A DNA stretch of 64,000 nucleotides from Piper betle. Its lineage: Eukaryota > Streptophyta > Magnoliopsida > Piperales > Piperaceae. This document shows, piece by piece, positions 49,303-62,500 of this stretch. Location of the stretch: contig JAURVB010004850.1 of assembly GCA_033002965.1 (NCBI GenBank), positions 186,001 through 250,000 on the forward strand. Reading direction: 5' to 3'. Every line of letters begins with the position of its first letter. Positions within the stretch are counted from its first letter, which is position 1. The translations under genes and the position numbers were made by a program. The notes beneath the pieces were generated by a model, which saw only the letters and a program-made list of their open reading frames with translations, made no database searches and was not told the DNA's origin.

Positions 49303-52300
49303 AGCCCAACAATGTGCGTGGTCTAATTTCTGCCAGATCTCTGGTCTAGCTTCGGCTTATAGAGGCCAGCGCCCTTGCTCAAACATTGTTTCCCTTTTCT
49401 ATAAATTCTCCCATTCTTCTCAAATTTTCACCTTTGCTTCTTCTTCCACTCTGACCCCTCCCTTGCTCCTTAGCCTCTTCCCTTTTTCTCTAACCTTTCC
49501 CTACCTCCTCTACCCTCTCCAAGTTTGGCAAAACCCCTAAGGTTGAAAGTCTTGGGTTAGGAAGCCCCAAGAGACCTCCCTATAAACTAGTTGAGGTAAA
49601 TGTCACACATTTATTCACTTTCTTCTTTGTTGTGATATTTATTTCGTATGTATTTGTGTTTGTTGGTATTTTTTTTGATATTTTTAGAATGTAGAGTTGC
49701 TTGTTAGGAGTAAATAGGCGCTAGAATTATTCATTTTCTTATGTGGATAAATATTTATGATTTTTGCAAGTTGTATGAGTACAAAGATGCACTCTTTCAA
49801 TGTATAATTCATATCTAGTGTTATAGATCTTAGATTTGTATGATATTGGACTTTTAGTTTTTTAAGATCTAGGTCTACAACTTTCATGGCATTTTTCGTC
49901 AGATTATGCATGTATGAGTATGAACAAGTGCTAAATGTCACTAAAGGTAGCAGCTTTCATAGTCCTAGTGACCCAGTTGCCCCTTTCCCTAATTTTTACA
50001 CCATGTTGTAGGATGTATTTGAATGCTATATGTTGCATGATTGTTAGTCAATATATTAGCTACCTTTTTTTAAAATATAATGCTAAACAATATCATTAAG
50101 GGCTTGAACAAATCCCTTTAAGTGTGTGGTGTGTGTAGTGTGCTGTTGATGTGTTATCTCATGCTCTGAAATTGTAATCCTTGATGAGCTTATTAAAAAA
50201 TCATTAATAAAATCTGTAAAAATTACCTATGACTCACTAATATCTACTAAAAACATGTAAATTTTAGGTTGAGTTAAAAATCATTTAGGTGGTTAGTTAA
50301 TCGTATTTTGTGGAGTGCACATAAATGTAGGGTGAAAGCTAATTCCCTAGCTCATGTTGCAAAATGTTTTACCATAACCAATTGGTGGTAAAATTTCAAA
50401 AAATTCCACCCAGACCTTAGGATGTGTCCCGCAACATCTCCCAAAAAATTGACAGTCAATGGCTCAGTATATCTTAGGTTTTGCTTTTTTCAAACCCATT
50501 AGTCTAGCCAGCCCTATAAATAACATAATCAATGCCTTCCCTTCTCAAGTTAACTCAGTCTCAAATCCTTGAAGTTTGGGCTTAAAATTTTTTTAGATTT
50601 AATTCCACAGTGTTAGCTAACTCTCAGATTTTACCCAAACCCATTTGGAGTCTCGAAGCCTATAAACAAGACTTAGGAAAATTAGTTCACAGCCCAAAAA
50701 TACTATTCCCAGAACCTAGTTTAACGGTAGTGGGCCTAGTTTACCTTGTTGAACCATAAGCCAGCTATTGGTAATTTTTTTATAAAACCTTGAGAGTGTC
50801 AAAGCCCATTAGTCCAAATCACAGCCCATTTAGATACCGTTTGGCATGCCTTAAAAATTGTTCAATTAAGTCCTATAATAAAATCCCAAGTATTAGACTA
50901 TTCCTAGTAAATATACTTGAAACCCTAAACCTAAATTAAGGTAACCTAATGAGGTTTAATAATTCATTAAATAACATAATTAAGTTAATTAAGCTTATGT
51001 GTATGTTGTGCACACGTGGAGGCTTCTCGTTTTGCTTGTCATGTAGGTCAACGTGATTAGGGTTTTCTTTTTACTTGTTAGGATACGCAGAGTGAGCTTA
51101 CCGAGTTATGATGAGGAACTTGACTCATCTAAATATGTAGGATTCCTTTTGCTTGACTCTCTACTTGGTTCTATCATAGCTTTGCTTTACGATCGTGAGA
51201 AGAAAGTTAATGTCATTTTATTGGATCCCAGTAACTTTGGGTTGCTTAGAGGATTCTTTTCTGTAGTTTAACAAAATTTCAAAGTTGAGATTCCTTAATA
51301 GTTTTCAAACTCGAGATCTAAATGTAGTATGATGTAAGCCCAGGCCCTTATAAGTATGCATATTTGTGACAAATTTCTTATGTGTGTTGTTTTGTGATCC
51401 TGTTAGAAGTTGGGTATGATGCAGACATGTTATCGTCGACTAGATTTTAACACATGCGTATAGTTATGATATGTTGTATGTTCTGTTGAGTTGTCCAAGG
51501 TGCATATGGTCTCGTTGAGGGTTCTGGCACCATATGTATGATTATGTTGTGTGGTCGTTGAGTGACTCTAGCTTATGCTTGATATTTGAGACTTCCTTCA
51601 CGGGTGCGGTGCTGGGTACCTATATGTTAGTTTTTGTATTATCATTAGTTATTTTCATACCAGTAATCAACTTGTTTGATTCCTAATATTTTTTCTCATA
51701 TATATATAGGCGAGTTTCAATTAGTGTGGCCGCAATGACAGATAGATCAAGTGGCTTATGACGAGGGTATCAGACATTGTGTTAATTTTTGTTTATGAGC
51801 TAAGTGATTGTGTAATTTGGGGAATATAATTCAATGTAATATAATCCACTATGTGGGTTTAAAGCTATGATGTGTAATAAGACTAAATGTTGATTAAGCT
51901 TTGTTTGACATGATGTGTGTTGAGTGTTATTTGGTGTTATTTTATTTGACTAATTTTCAGGGTAATTAACTCTGGGCTATTAACTAACGATCTTCTATAA
52001 AGTTGTTTAAGCCCAAGAGTCTTGAGGCTAATGTTAATGCACTTAAGGTACATTAATATATTTTGTTGCAGTTGTATGTATATTGAAGTAACATGGATAA
52101 AAAGCTTATAATTCATACCTTGTAAAAGATCTACGTCAAGACTAATCGTTAAGGTACGATTGCCCTGACACTCGAAGAATATCTTTGTATTTTTCAGAGA
52201 AGCATTACCTTTTTATTTCCCCGAAGATTCTCTGGAGCATTATCTTGCAATGAAATATTTTGCAACTTGGTTGTGAATGTGTAACGTACTCTTGACATTG

Positions 52301-53185
52301 ACTTAGTATTGTATTATTTGATGGGTTGCTATTAGATTAGATTGTTGTAAAGTTAATCAAGGATCTTGCAATAATATAAAAAGGGGAAAAGAAAACCTCT
52401 TGCACCACTGAATTTTTTCCTATTTTTTCTATCTTAAATTTGATTGGCCTAAAAAATTACTTTGTAAGCACGATACATGTGGCTAATTTAATGAGGTCAT
52501 TAAGTTTAAGGCAGAAAAAAGTGGGGAGAATTTTTATTGTGTGCATAGCATTCCTCAGAAGGGCATGAAAAGGGTTAATAGCCGGAATAATGAATAAGAT
52601 TTTCCTTCTTCCAAAAAATATTCACATAATTTACTCTAAAACGACTAACCAATCGTTAGCTTGTAACAATGCTGCCGGGGCTTTCATATTTGATGATCCT
52701 ATTCATGTCGAGCACGTATTAATATTTTTTACTTAAAAGTCAAATCTGATTATTATGAAAATAATATAAAATATATACATTTTTTTAAACAGTTAATTTT
52801 ATTAAAAGTTGTTTTATTCAGTGCCATTTATATAAAATATAGCGATAGTTTAATATATTTTGGATGTAAATTAAATGTGTTTACTACTAGTAAGAATATA
52901 CTGGAGTGCAAAATAATGATTGATTATTTCAAAATAGGTCTCCTAGTATCAAATATTTTTCATTTTTTCTCCCAATTTTAATTTCCCCAATGCAATGACA
53001 TGAAAAAGGACAAGAAAATTATTTTATACGGGAGGCCCACTTAATTAAAGGTTATCGACGTGATTATTTTAAAAATAGAATATGTACTTTTTAAAAGTAT
53101 ATATATTAAATATATTCTATTTTTGGTAAAATTGACCGTTTAAAGTCTTTACATGTTTTATATTTTTTTGGAGGTTTTTTTTATA
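49303..53185. other. Degenerate repeat-like DNA, no gene recognised
   Basis: 49370-49560 has a TATAAAT followed by a long pyrimidine-rich tract, reminiscent of an LTR promoter. 51320-51900 has the composition of a degenerate LTR retrotransposon. No gag/pol motif, primer site or paired LTR was found, so no element is called. Open frames (for example 51053-51271) have no recognised homology. Confidence 0.35.
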
Positions 53186-53640
53186 TTACTTACTAGTGGG
53201 AAAGTTTAAATAAATTACTAATTTTACCCTCAAAATAAAAAAAAACTTAAAAACAAAAAAAAATTAAGGAGATGATCAAATCTGGCCTCCCTAACTGCCT
53301 ATATGGGGGCGACCTGCCACATGCAAACAGTGGTTTTTCTTTTCTATTTTTTGTAAGTCGAGGGCTGGTTGCCCGAGGCCCCAACGGTGACTGACGGGGG
53401 CACCCACGAATATGCGGCAGCCATACCTGGCCGCCCCATGGTTGCGGTCGGCCAGATCTGCCACCCCGTCCATGGCCACATATAGGAGCGGCCAGCCCCG
53501 CCAAGGGTCGGCTGCCTTTAATGTTTTGTTGCTTTGAGGGTAGTTTTAACATTTTAATCAAATTCCAGCTTTCTTTTGGTAATTTACTCTGATTCACTTA
53601 CCACCAAGTAAAAAAAAAGAATTTCTCCTTTTCTATAAAT
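53186..53640. mobile_element. Possible GC-cored MITE
   Basis: A GC-rich core (53280-53520) lies between AT-rich arms with partial inverted similarity: TTACTTACTAGTGG...TACCCTCAAA on the left versus reversed right TTACTTGGTGGTAA...TACCCTCAAA. Both arms contain TAAATTAC. The inverted match is patchy and no target duplication was found. Confidence 0.4.
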
Positions 53641-53720
53641 TTTTTTCTGTTTAAGTTAAAAAAACGGGGACCCTTCAAGATTAATTTACAATAGGCTTAC
53701 ATCCCTGTCATATTTTGGAG

Positions 53721-53752
<32 letters not shown>
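53721..53752. repeat. (TA)n microsatellite
   Basis: About 16 uninterrupted TA units. Confidence 0.9.
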
Positions 53753-53755
<3 letters not shown>

Positions 53756-54803
53756 TTTTTTTTTTTGAAGGAATTTTTTTTGATATTTATAGGTGGTGGG
53801 AATATTGATATTTACTTGATAGTGGCCACAGATCTAGCCAGGTGTCCGGATATGTTTCAACTGCGTGCCAGCTGTTAATTAAAGGGGAAATATTGCAGGG
53901 AGGATTGTTCATGCTTGAAGCCAATTGTTTTGATATATGATCAACTGCCCAAGATTCACTGATTCACCAGTCATGAATAAGAGGCTAGATTCAGTGATTC
54001 ACTCAGTCATGTTTAAGTGTATGCATCTGCCCGAAGCGTACGGGTCTCCTCGGTTTATAAACGTCCTTAACTTAAGAGATTAGTAATGAGATATTTGCCG
54101 ATTGATCTCTCGTTAATTTTTAGCTCATAATAAATTAAGGTAGAAATCACATTTCTAAGGGTAGGTTACTGAAATTCTAACGCAAATTTAAATTATTAAG
54201 GTAGATTGACAAATAGTATTTCACTGTACTGCGAATGAAATTACATTTGTTATTAAATTTAAATTATAAATATAAGGCAAATTTTTTTATTTTTTATTTT
54301 TTAGGCGCACAAGTCTTATAAATCAAATTTACATAAATGGTATGCGAGTAATATAATAATGGGCTTGTAATATTTTTGGGGTGGGATTGTGAATCATATA
54401 AAAATCACGTGAATATGATTCATAATTAAAAAATCATCTCACTAACACATTAATATAGTTTTCTAAGTCAAATTCACCTAAACAAAATTGTAAAATTGAC
54501 GGTTTCACTGACCCTTAAAGATACTAACCCTCGTACTAATTGACACTATCTATTTCTATTTTTAAGTTAACCGAACGACATCTCCTCATTGTCATGATCA
54601 AGGTAGACGACATGCTGGAAGGAACCGGAAAAAGTATTCATCTACAGGACATGCGGTAGTGCTTGTGAGCTAATGGATGGCCCAGGAGCTCATGTCGTCG
54701 TATAAATCGATTCTGGCAATGCTTGCACTCGATGCTGCCTGCTGTTTGGCATTGATTGGGGGATGAATGAGCTCTTGATCAATATATATATATATATATA
54801 TAT
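53753..54803. other. AT-rich intergenic DNA
   Basis: No gene or clear repeat recognised; it ends in the (TA)n run into which the next element inserted. Confidence 0.5.
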
Positions 54804-55241
54804 GGAATTAAGTTTCCTGTACTCCAGCACAGCCATCTTGGCTGTGCTGAGTTTCCCCAGCCGTTGGATTTTATCCAACGGCTGGGAAAAACATAAAGGA
54901 TTGAAGGGGGGGGTGTCCCGGCGCCGCCACTGCGCTGCTCCGACGGTCGCCCCTGCCGCGCCGCTCCGACGGTCGCCCCCGCCCTCCCACAGCTACGGTC
55001 GCCCTCGCCCCCGACCTTCCCTGCCGGTCGCCCCTGCCCTCCGGCAGCCGCGGTCGCCTCCGCCCCCGCCCCTGCCTCGGCCCCGCTCGCAGCCGCCGCC
55101 CCATCCCCCTGCCCCGCCCCTGCCCCCACTTGTAGCCGTCGCCCACCCTCGCGATCCCCTACCCGCCCCGCCGAGGCCGTCCCCGCCCGCCCCGCTCGAA
55201 GCCGCGGCCGTCCCCGCCCGCCCCGCTTGAAGCCGCGGCCA

Positions 55242-55261
55242 CCCCCCCCCCCCCCCCCCCC
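55242..55261. repeat. C homopolymer, 20 bases
   Basis: Twenty consecutive C residues in a C-rich tract; the length is probably unreliable in the assembly. Confidence 0.95.
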
Positions 55262-55419
55262 GTCGCGTTCCCCACCACCTCCCTGCCCCCGCTCGCACCT
55301 GCCACCCCACCCTCGCGATCCCCTCAATCCCACCCACCCCCAGCGGGCTGCCGGCGGCGAGGTCGCCGGCGGTGGCGAGGCAAAACAGAGGGGGGTGGTG
55401 GCGAACAGGGGAGGGCAGT

Positions 55420-56820
55420 AACGTAATAAAAATTTTACTCGGTCACGGCTCGAGTCAAGTTTTATTACGAAATAAATTTTAAAATATAAAATAATTTCAT
55501 AATAAAAATTTGACTCTTAATTCGAGTTAATATTACGAAATAAATATAAAAAAATAAAATAATTTTGAAATAAAAACTTGGCTCGGTTAAATTTAAAAAA
55601 ATAAAATAACTTTGTAAGAATAATTTGACTCGGTCTCGACTCGTATTAATATTACCAAATAGATCCCAAAAAATATAAAAAATACAAGAAAACACCATAA
55701 AATAAAAAAATTAAATTCTAATGGATTATTTTATTTTATGGTATTTTACTTTATTTTTTTCATATTTTTTTGAAATTTATTCGTAATATTGACTCGAGTC
55801 AAGACGAGTCAAGTTTTTATTACAAAATTGCTAGGTGACAGCATTAGTGAGGTGGGTGAGAAAAAAGGGTTGATGGAGAAAAATAAAACAATAGCAATTT
55901 TATAATAAAAACTTGATTTGCTCTCGATTTAAATTAATATTACGTAATACATCTCGAAAGATTAGAAGAAAAAAGAGTAAAATACCATAAAATAAAATAA
56001 TCCATTAGAATTCGATTTTTTTATTTTATGGTATTTTTGTATTTTTTATATTTTTTGGGATCTATTTGGTAATATTGACTCGAGTTGATATCGAGTCAAA
56101 TTTTTATTACAAAACTACCCTTACATATTTCTTCCTTCTTGACTCGTGTCAATATTACAAAATAAATCCCAAAAAACATAAAAAATATAGGAAAATATCA
56201 TAACACAAAATAATCAAATTCTAATGGATTATTTTATTTTATGGTATTTTACCCTATTTGGTCATATTTTTCGAGAGCGGTAGTTTTATAATAAAAATTT
56301 GACTTTATCCCAACTCGAGTCAATATTACAAAATAAATCCCAAAAAACATAAAAAAATACAGGAACATATCATAACATAAAATAATCAAATTCTAATGGA
56401 TTATTTTATTTTATGGTATTTTACCCTATTTTGTTCATATTTTTCAAGAGGGGTAATTTTGTAATAAAAAACTTGACTCGGTCCTTACTCGAATCAATAT
56501 TATAAAATAAATTTTAAAAAATAAAATAAAATAAATTTGTAATAAAAACTTGACTCGGTCCAACTTGAGTCAATATTACGAAATAAATTTTTAAAAATAA
56601 AATAAAATAATTTTGTAATAAAAACTTGACTCGGTCCCAACCCGAGTCAATATTACGAAAGAAATCTCAGAAATATAAAAAAATAGAGTAAAATATCATA
56701 AAATAAAATTATTAAGTTCTAATGGATTATTTTATTTTATGGTATTTTATTTTATTTTTTAATATTTTTCGAGAGGTATTTCGTAATATTAACTCGAGTG
56801 AGGAGCGAGTCAAGTTTTTA
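55420..56820. repeat. Tandem array, unit about 165-170 bp
   Basis: The marker TTCTAATGGATTATTTTATT occurs at about 55714, 56219, 56390 and 56716, spacings of 505, 171 and 326, i.e. multiples of roughly 165-170. Between markers the motifs CTTGACTCGGTC, ACTCGAGTCAATATTACGAA and CATAAAATAAAATAAT recur in fixed order. A unit around 55985-56040 carries the marker partly inverted (ATCCATTAGAATTC). The array lies wholly inside the hairpin-ended element. Confidence 0.85.
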
Positions 56821-57453
56821 TTACGAAACTACCCCTGCCCATTTCCTCCTCCCCTGTTTCGCCGGCGACTCTGTTTCTTCGCCTCTTTTTGCCGCGCCAC
56901 CTCACCGATGGCGACCTTGCCGCCGGCCGGCCACTGCTAACCAAGGACACCTCACCACCGCCTCCCTTCCTTCCCCCTCTCCCTACCGATTTGATTCTCG
57001 GCCACCACTGCCGCCCACCTTCCATGCTTCACCGCCGAGCACCAACCTCGGCGACGACCATCCTAGCCTCGTCCCCCCCATTCCCGACTCTTCCCTGGGT
57101 GACTCGAGGTGGCGCGCCAAAACAAGGGGAATGGGCAGTGGACGGGCGCGGCAAACAGCGGGAGGGCGAGGCGGGTGGGCGAGGCGGGCGGGCGAGGCGG
57201 GCGGGCGCGGCGGGCGGGCGTAGCAGGCGAGGCGCGGCAGGGGGAAGTGGAGGGGATGCGCGGGGGAAGGGGACGTGGCGGCCGGCCGAGGAGAAGAGCC
57301 GCCGGAGTTAATTTCCGGCGGGTGTGGGGGGGAGGGGGGTTGGGGGGGGTGGGGGGGTGGTGGAAAGTAATTTCCAAGCCGTTGGATTAAATCCAACGGC
57401 TGGAAAAATGCAGCACAGCCAAGTTGGCTGTGCTGCATTACAGCCACCACGCC

Positions 57454-58179
57454 ATATATATATATATATATATCCCAGCTGAGCGGCGGTCGAGCTAGCT
57501 CAACTGGACATGATCTTTACTAATGGCAAGCTCCTGCTTCACACGTTCTTTATTAATTCTTTCTAATATATTGGGCAAGAGAATCTTAAATGTAAAATGG
57601 AAAATGTCACTGGAAAATATAAATTTATGAATGTAAAATGATATACTTTAAATCAACATTAAAATATCAGTAGAACCTGTTTTGTTTCCTCGCAGTCTCC
57701 ACCGTCGATGAGCCAAATATTTATTTTTATCATTACTCTTCAGTCTTCGCTACCAAAAAAACAGAATTAAGAATATAATCTGGAGCAGGAATCTCCTGAA
57801 TTTATTACTTTGAAGTGAAGATAAATAAAAGGCAAGGATAACATGTAAGGGAAGTAGGCGAAAATAGTCCATCCTTACTTCTACATCTTGAATTGCAAAA
57901 TCCTTTTTTAATCTAAGAGTTCGTGACAATATTATACTATTTTTTTTCTTTCAATAGAAATTGGTGCAGCGATCCGGAGAAGACATAAATAAAAGCGGGG
58001 ACAGGAGACATGAGGCGCCGGCAGGTTCCAGAAAGCAGGCCGGAAATGACCTTCGAGGGCAAGAAGTGGGTTGATTTCGAAGTTCGAGCCTCGTCCTCTT
58101 GAGTCTGTGCATGCAGAAAGTTCTTGTCTTCTCGGCATGGCAAAAGAATACGTCTTCCCTTCTCCTAAGCTTCCTTGTC
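57454..58179. other. Spacer between the hairpin element and the DUF4220 relic
   Basis: Begins with (TA)n. The last 200 bases may be the diverged 5' end of the DUF4220 relic; otherwise nothing recognised. Confidence 0.45.
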
Positions 58180-59520
58180 TTCTTCGGTTGGCCACCTACG
58201 CGCTTGGAACCATATCCAGGGGCATCGGATACATGGATGCTCACAAGCAGCAAATCCTCGCCTTCTCGGCTCCGTTCCATCCTCCATCTGGGAGGCCCGG
58301 ACACCATTACCGCCTATTCCAGAGAGGACAACCAGCTCGGCTGCGCCACGCACTCGAGCTCTCGGTACAGGTGGGAATAGCAATCTATGTGGTGCTCCAC
58401 GCCTTCCCTACCAGAGATTTGATTATTCCGACATTATTTGTGTTGGTTTAAGGGTGTAGCAAGTACGGCGAGCGAACATGGTCTCTCAAGCGCGGTAGCA
58501 TGGACGGCCTGCGACGGTTCATGCTCGGGAGCCCGACCCTGGTCCCGACTACGCGCACATCATGACCATGTACGCTGCCAGGGTACGCTTGGGCGTCCCA
58601 GCACCCATGGATTATGTGGACGGGGGATAAGTCCGGCTAATGGTCCCCTTCGCCGCCGTCCACCGAAACGCCGACAGCAGGATAGAGGGCAGGGACCTGC
58701 TCCATGTCGCCTACCATTTCTTTGAAGAGTATATGGGCCTCTTCGTCGACGCCCTCATGAGCTTCACCGATCGGATTGAGAGCCGCTTCTCCATCGACAG
58801 AACCCTGCACGAAGCATTCAAAGTGGTGGAAATGCTCTGGCCTCGGCCTTCTTCGTCTGGACAGACCGGAGCAACTTCGAGAAATGGGATGTTGTTGTCA
58901 CCTACATCCTCATCGGTGGTGCACTTGTCCTCCAGCTGATTGCTGTGGCCAGGCTGCACTTCTCCCATGGATCATTGTTCTTGCAGGAGCAGCCGGGCGT
59001 TGCGCATGCTCAATGGATGGCGCATCTGATCCTCAGTTGCTTTCGCATGGAGAGGCCCAGCTAGCCGAATTCCGTGAAACAATACAATTCCGTTGAGCTT
59101 TTGCCTCAAGGATCCAGGCAAGATCTGTGAAAACCATGTCATTACCGATCAGCTCAAATGCTTCATATACAACGAAATAAAGGCAAAGTCGGTTGAGGCG
59201 GAGAGGCAAAACAACAATTACAAGCGTTTCATCGCCTGCAGGGGAGAATACGCATTGGCTCAGTTGAACATAGTTAACCAACTAAGCTGGACGACGGAAG
59301 TTGATTTCGACGAGAGCTTTCTCATTTGTCACTTGGCCACAGACATCTGCTTCCATCTGGACACTGCCCATCATAATTCGTCACCATCTCCTTCTCCTGA
59401 ACCCGAACAGATCCGAAACGCACCAGAATCTAATACTGATCATGCTGGTTCCCATGAACCAGACCCAGAATCTAGTAGCGAGCAACAGCAGGACGTAGAA
59501 TCTAGTATTTTCTTGCAAAT
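58180..59520 (+). pseudogene. DUF4220/DUF594 membrane protein, disrupted
   Basis: These plant proteins of unknown function have an N-terminal membrane domain (DUF4220) and a C-terminal DUF594. Seen in shifting frames: ATYALGTISRGIGYMDAHKQ, QILAFSAPF, HLGGPDTITAYSREDNQL, QVGIAIYVVLHAFPTRDLII, KYGERTWSLKRGSMDGLRR, PDYAHIMTMYAARVR, VAYHFFEEYMGLFVDALMSF, EAFKVVEML, VVVTYILIGGALVLQLIAV, then DUF594 TEVDFDESFLICHLATDICF followed by an acidic Ser/Glu-rich loop. Lesions include frameshifts near 58330 and 58525, TAA at 58449-58451 and 58628-58630, a frameshift near 58840, and more stops around 59060-59110. The remaining DUF594 core is missing where the hAT element begins; a piece like its extreme C-terminus (KVCVEMLGFAG) reappears at about 63885. 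Confidence 0.82.
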
Positions 59521-62500
59521 ACTAATCAAAATTGGCGGATTTAAATCAGATTGGAAATAATCCCATTTGAAACCGGCATCAAATCAAGTTTTTTACAAGA
59601 CATCGACAAATTGGCCGATTTACCATAATTCCAACTAATTCACGAACCGCATTCAAAATTGGGTAAATTGAAAAGAATCGTGTTTATATGGATAAACGAT
59701 GAAAAAATCATAGATATGATATTAAACAAATTATTTATGCATAGATAAAAGTAGAATCACAATTTTAAAACCTAAAATCTACCTCCTTGCCCCTCCTTCC
59801 GCCCATCTGTTGCTGCCAATCCTCCCTCTGCTCGTCTGTCGCCGCCGACCTCGCCCCTCCCTCCGTCGTCGCCAACACGTGTGCCGTTCCTTGCCTTCGC
59901 CCCTCCCTCTGCTGCTGCCCTTTGCATCAGCCCGTCTGCCCCTGCCCCTTCCCTTTGGCCATTTGCCGTCTGCCCCTTCCCACCGACCCGTGTACTGCCC
60001 CTTGCCTTTGCATCTCCCTTTGTTGTCGCCGCCCCTTGCCTCCGCCCTCCCTCCATTGGTTTGCCACCACGCGTTCCCTCGGGCCTTTGTTTCTAAAGTT
60101 GCAATTTTTTTTAAAAAATTCATGCTTGCCATTTATGTTTGTTCTAATTTGGTACAAATTTTATACTGTGCAAATTTGGTGTTTGTTCTAAGTGTTGTTT
60201 GTTGACATGCGTGTTGAAGATAAATTTGGTGCTTTTTTTTTTTGATATGGTATGATTTTTGCTATAAATTTTGATATGGTAACATCAGTGTGCACACTTT
60301 TTGTTTGATGTATATCGTGCAAGATTTTTGCTGGTCTTTGGCGTTGTTATTAGACAATGTCACTATTGATTTTTGTAGAGTTGTTGATGATTAATTACTA
60401 TAATTTATGATCTCAATTATCAATGTTGTTGTTGGAACAAATTTGACATTGTACACGTTTGGTAGTTGTTCTAGTTTATAATTTTGTATCGTCATTGGCT
60501 CACTGATGACTGTTTACTTCAATTAATTTTGTATCATCATTGTGTAGACTTGTTTGTTCTAATATATGATTTTGAATTTAGCTACTGTTTCTGTTCTATA
60601 TTGTGCAGATTTATTGTTTGTTTTGATATATGATTTGATGTTGTCGTTGGCCTACTTGATGATCGTTTAATTTCATTTAGGATCTCACACTATCCTGTCA
60701 TTTTGGTACTCAGATTTTAAATTTAGTTGTTACTGTATTTTTTATCATTGCCAGATTTATGATAGGGAAGATAGATATTGGTTGGGAATATGACACACCA
60801 GTTGATACATCCAAGAAGCAAGTCACCTGTAACTTTTGTAAAAAAATCATAAGTGGAGGGGTATATCACTTCAAACAACATATTTTTGAAATATTGCTGT
60901 TTGTAAGAAAGTTCTTAATGCAGATGTACAAAAAATGAAAGATTATTTCAAAAATGTGGAAAAGGCCAAAAAAGAAAAAGAACGGATTAGAGAAGAAATA
61001 AGGTCATATGGTTTGAATGACTTAGATATGGAAGAGATTGAAGTTTGAGAGCAAAATAAACAAAAAAATGTTGCGTGCTCTAAGTCTACTAGGAAGAGGA
61101 AGACATTTTCTGTTGAAAGTGAGAAGAAGAGTACATCAAAGCAAATGAAAATTTCTACGGCAATAGAAAATAAAACAAAAGAGCAATTGCACATAGCCAT
61201 TGCTCGATTCTTCTATCACTGTGCCATTCCTTTCCATATTGTAGTGTCGCCTTACTTTCATAAAATGGTTGATGTGGCAGGTAGATATGGTGATCAAGGG
61301 ATCAAACCTCCAGGAAGAGGTTCTTTGTTAGGTAAACTTCTTGCTGATGAAGTGGCTTTTATAAATGCTAGCTTAGAGGATATAAAAATATCTTGGAAGA
61401 CAACGGGTTGTTCTATTACGTTTTACAGGTGGCCAATCAATCTGGTAGAATTCTGATCAATTTTCTAGTTTACTGCCCAAGAGGAATGTATTTCTTTGGA
61501 TCAGTTGATGCTTCAAGCAAAAAAGGATGCCAATTATTTGTTTAGTTTAGTAGACAAAGTAATAGAAGAAGTTGAAGAGGAAAACGTTGTGCAGGTCATT
61601 ACTGATAATGCTTCAACATATAAAGTTGTTGGGAGGATGCGAGAACATAAGAGACCACATTTATTTTGGACTTCGTTTGCTGCCTATTGTATAAACTTGA
61701 TGCTTAAAGACTTTATAAAAATCAAGAAAGTTGGAACATATATTATAAATGCACAAAAATTCACAAAATTAATATATAACCACTCATGGTTGTTGGCTCT
61801 TACGAGAAATAATTTCATAAATAGGCATGAATTGGTGAGACCTGGGGTTACTCGATTTGCTACTCACTTTTTGACACTTACTAATTTTGTAGAGCATAAG
61901 TAAACATTAAAAAATATGTTTGTCTCTAAAATATATTTATCATCGAAGTTTGCAAAGGATGAGGATGGAATAACAACTGAAAATATTGTCTTAAGTGTAA
62001 AATTTTAGAAGAAGTTGGAATTTGTGCATAAAACAACTGAGCCATTTGCTTGATTTTTGAGATTGGTGGATAGTGAAGAAAGACCTTCAATACCATTTGT
62101 TTATGATAAAAGGCAAAAGACTATAGAAAAAATAAAAGAGGTACATAGCATGAAAGTAGAATGATACAAGTTATTTGTCGATATTATTACCAAGAGATGG
62201 GTGAATCAATTTTGTCATCCTCTTCATGCTGTAGCATATATACTTAATCCTCAAACTTGGTATCACCCTGAATCTACCATTGTATGTTCTCATTTAACTT
62301 ACGTACCTTTATGACTTTTTTAATAATTTTGTATTTTTTGTTTTTGAATTTGAATAATTTTGTAGTCAATTGAGGTATATTGTGCATTTTATGATGTTAT
62401 TTGTCGTTTGAAACTCGATGAGGTAGCTCGATCCATGACATCTTTGCAGGTCAAGATACTCTTATTTTTAATTTTTATATATAAATATTTATGTATAACT

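Larger units (their letters stand above)
54804..57453. mobile_element. Foldback / Mutator-like element with paired hairpins at both ends
   Basis: Both ends lie in (TA)n runs and start GG...CC. Inside each end are two palindromes in mirror order. Left: CAGCACAGCCA/TGGCTGTGCTG (54825-54849) then CCCAGCCGTTGGAT/ATCCAACGGCTGGG (54856-54886). Right: AGCCGTTGGATT/AATCCAACGGCT (57377-57401) then ATGCAGCACAGCCAA/TTGGCTGTGCTGCAT (57408-57438). The ends therefore form a long terminal inverted repeat whose parts are themselves hairpins. The body is GC-rich at each side (54900-55420 and 56820-57360) with an AT-rich tandem array between. No transposase is visible. Insertion into (TA)n hides the target duplication, so Mutator-like versus foldback class is open. 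Confidence 0.75.

Noticed and set aside
49303..51900. A full LTR retrotransposon
   Set aside because: Composition and a TATA-plus-pyrimidine tract hint at one, but no paired LTR, gag or pol motif, or polypurine tract could be found, so no element is called.
54763..55421. Several 90-180 codon frames rich in Pro, Arg, Gly and Ala
   Set aside because: Low-complexity GC-rich arm of a transposable element including a 20-base C run; frames are open on both strands by composition.
56798..57450. Overlapping 93-155 codon frames on both strands
   Set aside because: The same compositional artefact in the right GC-rich arm (GGCGAGGCGGGC repeats).
59772..60205. Frames of 94-134 codons on both strands
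   Set aside because: A pyrimidine-rich leader-like stretch of the hAT element (CTGCCCC, CTCCCT runs); the translations are low-complexity and match nothing.
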